Origin: DASXTS01 sp036505275
GTDB lineage: Bacteria > Actinomycetota > Actinomycetes > Mycobacteriales > Pseudonocardiaceae
Length of the DNA stretch: 17,884 nucleotides
NCBI GenBank assembly: GCA_036505275.1
Contig: DASXTS010000532.1
Span: forward strand, 1 to 17,884
Reading direction: 5' to 3'
The position numbers and the translations under genes are program-made. The notes beneath the pieces were generated by a model. That model did not search any database. It was given only the letters and a program-made list of their open reading frames with translations, and was not told the DNA's origin. Positions 15,441 to 17,884 of this stretch are shown here, in pieces (within the stretch, counting starts at the first letter, position 1; every line of letters begins with the position of its first letter).

Positions 15441-17006
15441 TCACTGCTGGGGTACCTCGGCGCGGAGCCGCTGCCAGATCAGGAAGTACGCGCGGTGCAC
15501 CACGTGCGCCACCCTGCTCTGCGCCGGCGTGGCGCCGAACGAGGCAAAGGATCGCCACCAGCCGGCCCGTTCCAGCGCGTAGCCGGCCAGCTCGGGCACC
15601 GGGCGGCCGGCCATGCCGAGCTGCTCGGCGACGTCGGTGAAGCCGCCGATCCGGAGCACCTCGGCGGTGAGATCGTCCGGCAGGGCGACCGCGCCGGAGG
15701 TGACCAGGGTGAGCGCCTCGAGCAGCCGCAGCTGGTGCGCCTCCGGTCGCTGCAGCAGCATCTCGATCGCGTCGTGCACCCGCTGGCGCTCGCCGCGGTC
15801 GCCGGCGGCGTGCGCGAGCGCCGTCAGCGAGGCCAGCGCGGCGGCCGCCTTGATGCCGTCGGCGCGGGCCCGGAACACGGCGTCCACCGTGGTGCGCAGC
15901 GCGGCGAGGCCCGAGGCGGCCAGCAGCGTCCGGCGCAGCGCGCCGGCCGTGATGTGCGGGTCGGCGTCGATCGCGGCCAGGGCGACGCGCACGCCGTGCA
16001 GGTCGAGGCGTTCCAGCAGCCGCGTTCTGGCGGCGGCCGGGACCGGAGCGTCCAGCGTGGTGAACAGGTCGGCGGAGAGCAGCATGGCCGTCCTGGTCGC
16101 CTCGTCGCAGCTCGCGACGGAGCGCAGGGCGTCCGCGTCGGCCGAGGTGAACACGCCGGACTCGGCGGTCTCGGCGAGCAACCCGATCATCGGTAGGACG
16201 GCCGCGACCCGCGGACCCAGCGTGCGCGCCTGCCCGGCAGCGAGCAGGCTGCCGGCCGTCCACACGTTCCCGTAGGAACCCTGCACCGACTCCGGCGGGA
16301 TCGTGTCGACCTTGTTGAGCACCGCGATGGCGTTCACCGGGCCGGCCTCGCGGGACGCGGTGGCCGCCGTGAACGCGGCGAGCACCTGCCGGTCGTCGGC
16401 GCGGACCGTCTGGGTGATCACGTACAGCACCGCCTCGGCGCCGGCCACCGCGGAGCACGACACCGGATCGAGGCCGCCGTCGCCCTCGGGGTCCCCGCGA
16501 CGCACACCGAGCAGCGCCTCGGTCCGCGTCGCGCTCGCGGTGTCCATCGAGCCAAGGCCAGGGGTGTCGATCACGGTGAGGTCCCGGAGCACCGCGTTGG
16601 TGAGGTAGGCCTCCAGGTGCGAAATGTGATCGTGCCCACCGATGCCGCCGATACCGCCGATACCGAGGTCGGCCGGGATCATGCCGGCGGCGTCGAATGG
16701 CAGCGCCTGCCGGCTGCCGTCGGTGAACACCACCTCGACGCGGTCGACAGTGCCGTACTGGAAGCGGGTGACCAGCCGGGTGCACTCACCCACGTCGGTC
16801 GGCGCAACCCGTCGCCCGATCAGGGCGTTGACCAGGGTGGATTTGCCGGACTTCAGGCGGCCGGCGACCGCGACCTGCAGCGGCGCGGCCAACCGCCGCA
16901 GTACCTCGCCGAGCCCCGCCGCGGCCGGCTCGCTCATCCCCGGCCGCAGCCACTCGCACAGCTCGGCCACGGCGGCGGACAGCGGCCCGATTGCGACCAT
17001 CCTCAC
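15441..17006 (-). CDS. Dynamin-like GTPase, IniC-like (first of pair)
   Basis: A 521-aa dynamin-superfamily GTPase without an obvious membrane helix. Motifs are G1 GRLKSGKST at 49-57, G2 T70 in APTDVGECT, G3 DTPG at 147-150 and G4 NKVD at 231-234. Between switch 1 and G3 is a low-complexity GIGGIGGIGG (115-124), encoded by a 9-bp repeat at 16635-16664, and an acidic Gly-rich insertion follows G3 (about 168-182). The helical C-terminal half resembles mycobacterial IniC in size (about 490 aa) and lack of a paddle. The GTG at 17006 has GGAGG about 10 bases upstream; the ATG at 17000 is an alternative. It is the first gene of the minus-strand set and is transcribed away from the small membrane protein at 17092. 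The partner downstream carries the hydrophobic segment, so the pair may divide labour between regulatory and membrane-active subunits. Confidence 0.87.
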   Translation of the reverse strand: MRMVAIGPLSAAVAELCEWLRPGMSEPAAAGLGEVLRRLAAPLQVAVAGRLKSGKSTLVNALIGRRVAPTDVGECTRLVTRFQYGTVDRVEVVFTDGSRQALPFDAAGMIPADLGIGGIGGIGGHDHISHLEAYLTNAVLRDLTVIDTPGLGSMDTASATRTEALLGVRRGDPEGDGGLDPVSCSAVAGAEAVLYVITQTVRADDRQVLAAFTAATASREAGPVNAIAVLNKVDTIPPESVQGSYGNVWTAGSLLAAGQARTLGPRVAAVLPMIGLLAETAESGVFTSADADALRSVASCDEATRTAMLLSADLFTTLDAPVPAAARTRLLERLDLHGVRVALAAIDADPHITAGALRRTLLAASGLAALRTTVDAVFRARADGIKAAAALASLTALAHAAGDRGERQRVHDAIEMLLQRPEAHQLRLLEALTLVTSGAVALPDDLTAEVLRIGGFTDVAEQLGMAGRPVPELAGYALERAGWWRSFASFGATPAQSRVAHVVHRAYFLIWQRLRAEVPQQ

Positions 17007-17012
17007 GGGTGG

Positions 17013-17040
17013 TTTACCTCCGGCCCCGACTGGCTATTCT
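17013..17040 (+). promoter_or_regulatory. Weak candidate promoter for the small membrane protein gene
   Basis: TTTACC (17013-17018) and TATTCT (17035-17040) are separated by 16 bases, each matching 4 of 6 sigma-70-type consensus positions. They lie about 50 bp before the ATG at 17092 and directly precede the 15-bp direct repeat. Unproven. Confidence 0.25.
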
Positions 17041-17067
17041 TTGTGCACCGTATCTTTGTGCAACGTA
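17038..17067. repeat. 15-bp direct repeat in the divergent promoter region
   Basis: tctttgtgcaccgta (17038-17052) is followed at once by tctttgtgcaacgta (17053-17067), differing in one base. It sits in the 85-bp gap between the divergent dynamin and membrane-protein genes, where an activator or repressor site is plausible. Confidence 0.88.
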
Positions 17068-17091
17068 GCCCTCTGAAGGGTTGGTGTTGTC

Positions 17092-17544
17092 ATGGACAAC
17101 AGCACCGAGACCTATTTGACGCTCGTGGTGCTCGGCGTCGTCCTCATTATCCTGGTAGGCCAGTTGATGATCCGCGCGGGACAGGTCTACCTGCAGGAGG
17201 TCTTCCCCGACAAGCGGGTGGCCAACTCGGTGAGCAGGCTGCTCGCTGTGCTGTTCTACCTCTTCGCGCTGGGTTTGCTCGGGATCATCTCCACCATCGA
17301 TGTTCCGGTCGACGGCGACGTGCAGGAGGTGGTCACCAAGCTCGGCGTGGTGATGCTGGTGCTCGGCATCGTCTACGCGGTGACCATGGTGGTGCTCGCC
17401 AGGATCAGAGGGCGTCGGCGCGAGGAGGGCGAAGAGGAGGCCATCATGGCCGCCTCGATGCCAGGCGGCGCGTACGCGCCGACCGAGAATGACAATGGCG
17501 ACGAGGTGACCACCGACCCGAACGAAGTCCGGCCCGTCCAGTAA
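17092..17544 (+). CDS. Small integral membrane protein, unknown function
   Basis: A 150-aa protein not assigned to a named family. Three hydrophobic segments are visible, at about residues 8-27, 50-68 and 84-103, with a short amphipathic stretch (VYLQEVFPDKRVANSVSR) between the first two. After a basic RIRGRRR cluster the C-terminal tail (about 105-150) is hydrophilic and acidic (EEGEEEA, then Asn/Asp/Glu-rich) and probably cytoplasmic. The ATG at 17092 is preceded by GAAGGG with 11-base spacing. The gene is divergent from the dynamin-like GTPase genes and ends shortly before a strong hairpin, so it is probably a single-gene transcript. A link to dynamin-mediated membrane activity is possible from position only. 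The coding call is solid on codon bias and membrane pattern. Confidence 0.82.
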   Translation: MDNSTETYLTLVVLGVVLIILVGQLMIRAGQVYLQEVFPDKRVANSVSRLLAVLFYLFALGLLGIISTIDVPVDGDVQEVVTKLGVVMLVLGIVYAVTMVVLARIRGRRREEGEEEAIMAASMPGGAYAPTENDNGDEVTTDPNEVRPVQ

Positions 17545-17581
17545 CCCAAGTAACACCGTCCGGCAACACCTCAGTGACACC

Positions 17582-17624
17582 CGGTGCAAGCGCCGCACGA
17601 TCGGCTCCGTGCGGCGCTTGACCG
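17582..17624 (+). terminator. Strong GC hairpin after the small membrane protein gene
   Basis: A 13-bp perfect stem (caagcgccgcacg, 17587-17599, with its complement at 17608-17620) encloses an 8-base loop. The stem extends 4 bp further (cggt/accg) past one bulged G at 17586. It lies about 40 bp after the stop. No T-run follows, as is common for actinobacterial terminators. Confidence 0.7.
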
Positions 17625-17662
17625 TGCGCGGGTTTCCTGCCGCGACTGGCCGGCCCCGGTGG

Positions 17663-17684
17663 GGTGACGCCGAGGTGACGCCGA
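17663..17684. repeat. 11-bp x 2 perfect tandem repeat upstream of the HelD-like gene
   Basis: ggtgacgccga occurs twice head to tail, 142 bp before the proposed TTG start. It might be a regulator site or simple slippage; nothing else identifies it. Confidence 0.6.
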
Positions 17685-17812
17685 TGGCAGCATTGCGGCA
17701 ATAGGGCGTCAATTTTCGGCCGGTGCGGCTCGGCTGAGTTCTTTGGTACCATAGCGACTTTGGCGCAAAGAAAATGAGCAACACAAAACTGCTCCATTTC
17801 TCAGAGTAGCTA

Positions 17813-17817
17813 GGGGG
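17813..17817 (+). promoter_or_regulatory. Ribosome binding site for the HelD-like gene
   Basis: GGGGG lies 8 bases before the TTG at 17826 and favours that start over the GTG at 17817, which would overlap the site itself. Confidence 0.5.
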
Positions 17818-17825
17818 TGCCCGTA

Positions 17826-17884
17826 TTGTCAACCCTTTCTGTCGACGAGCTCAGCCAGGAACAGCGGTACGTGTCGATGCTGTA
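17826..17884 (+). CDS. Probable HelD/UvrD-like helicase (5' fragment)
   Basis: Only about 19 codons are present before the window ends; the frame stays open. From the TTG at 17826 the product begins MSTLSVDELSQEQRYVSMLY. The segment ELxxEQRYVxMLYxRL is how actinobacterial HelD-type proteins begin, in the N-terminal coiled coil that enters RNA polymerase. HelD/HelR proteins are superfamily 1 ATPases that remove stalled RNA polymerase from DNA, and some confer rifamycin resistance. The GTG at 17817 is an alternative start. With so little sequence the call rests on this N-terminal resemblance alone, and no helicase motif is visible yet. Confidence 0.6.
   Translation, partial: MSTLSVDELSQEQRYVSML

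Overview
The window is about 70% G+C with strong third-position G/C bias, dense genes, frequent GTG starts and ATGA or TGATG overlaps. Gene content (GTP-type PEP carboxykinase, DUF3311/sodium-solute symporter pair, IniA/IniC-like dynamin pair, DUF6802-like acidic protein, HelD-like start) points to an actinomycete, most likely of the Pseudonocardiaceae type (Amycolatopsis-like). The family assignment is inferred from content only.

Layout. (1) 1-1894, plus strand: the 3' end of a polar amino-acid-type solute-binding protein gene, then its permease and ATPase, a compact ABC importer operon. (2) 1930-7978, plus strand: a very large GH38 alpha-mannosidase, a 226-aa protein and a ROK-family sugar kinase, joined by overlapping stop/start codons and following the importer by only 35 bp. 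This order matches Mycobacterium tuberculosis Rv0648-Rv0649-Rv0650. The middle protein is traditionally named FabD2, but here it looks like a SurA/PrsA-type chaperone without a PPIase domain. (3) 7968-8691: an AhpD-like peroxidase-related gene on the minus strand, bracketed by two copies of a 53-bp repeat built around a 40-bp palindrome. (4) 12549 down to 8693, minus strand: pckG, a DUF3311 protein and a monocarboxylate/acetate-type symporter, which together would pair organic-acid uptake with gluconeogenesis. (5) 12550-13098: about 550 bp without a convincing gene, holding a 12-bp x 4 tandem repeat. (6) 17006 down to 13099, minus strand: two adjacent dynamin-like GTPases (IniC-like, then IniA-like) followed by a DUF6802-like acidic protein. 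(7) 17092-17544, plus strand: a small membrane protein divergent from the dynamins across a promoter region with a 15-bp direct repeat, followed by a strong hairpin. (8) From 17826, plus strand: the first residues of a probable HelD-type RNA polymerase-associated helicase, cut by the window end.

No tRNA, rRNA, CRISPR array or intact insertion sequence was seen. The most unusual non-coding signal is the duplicated 53-bp palindromic element, whose two copies differ by a compensatory base-pair change. The most interesting gene-level items are the mannosidase/chaperone-like/ROK cluster beside an amino-acid-type importer, and the dynamin pair with its small partners.
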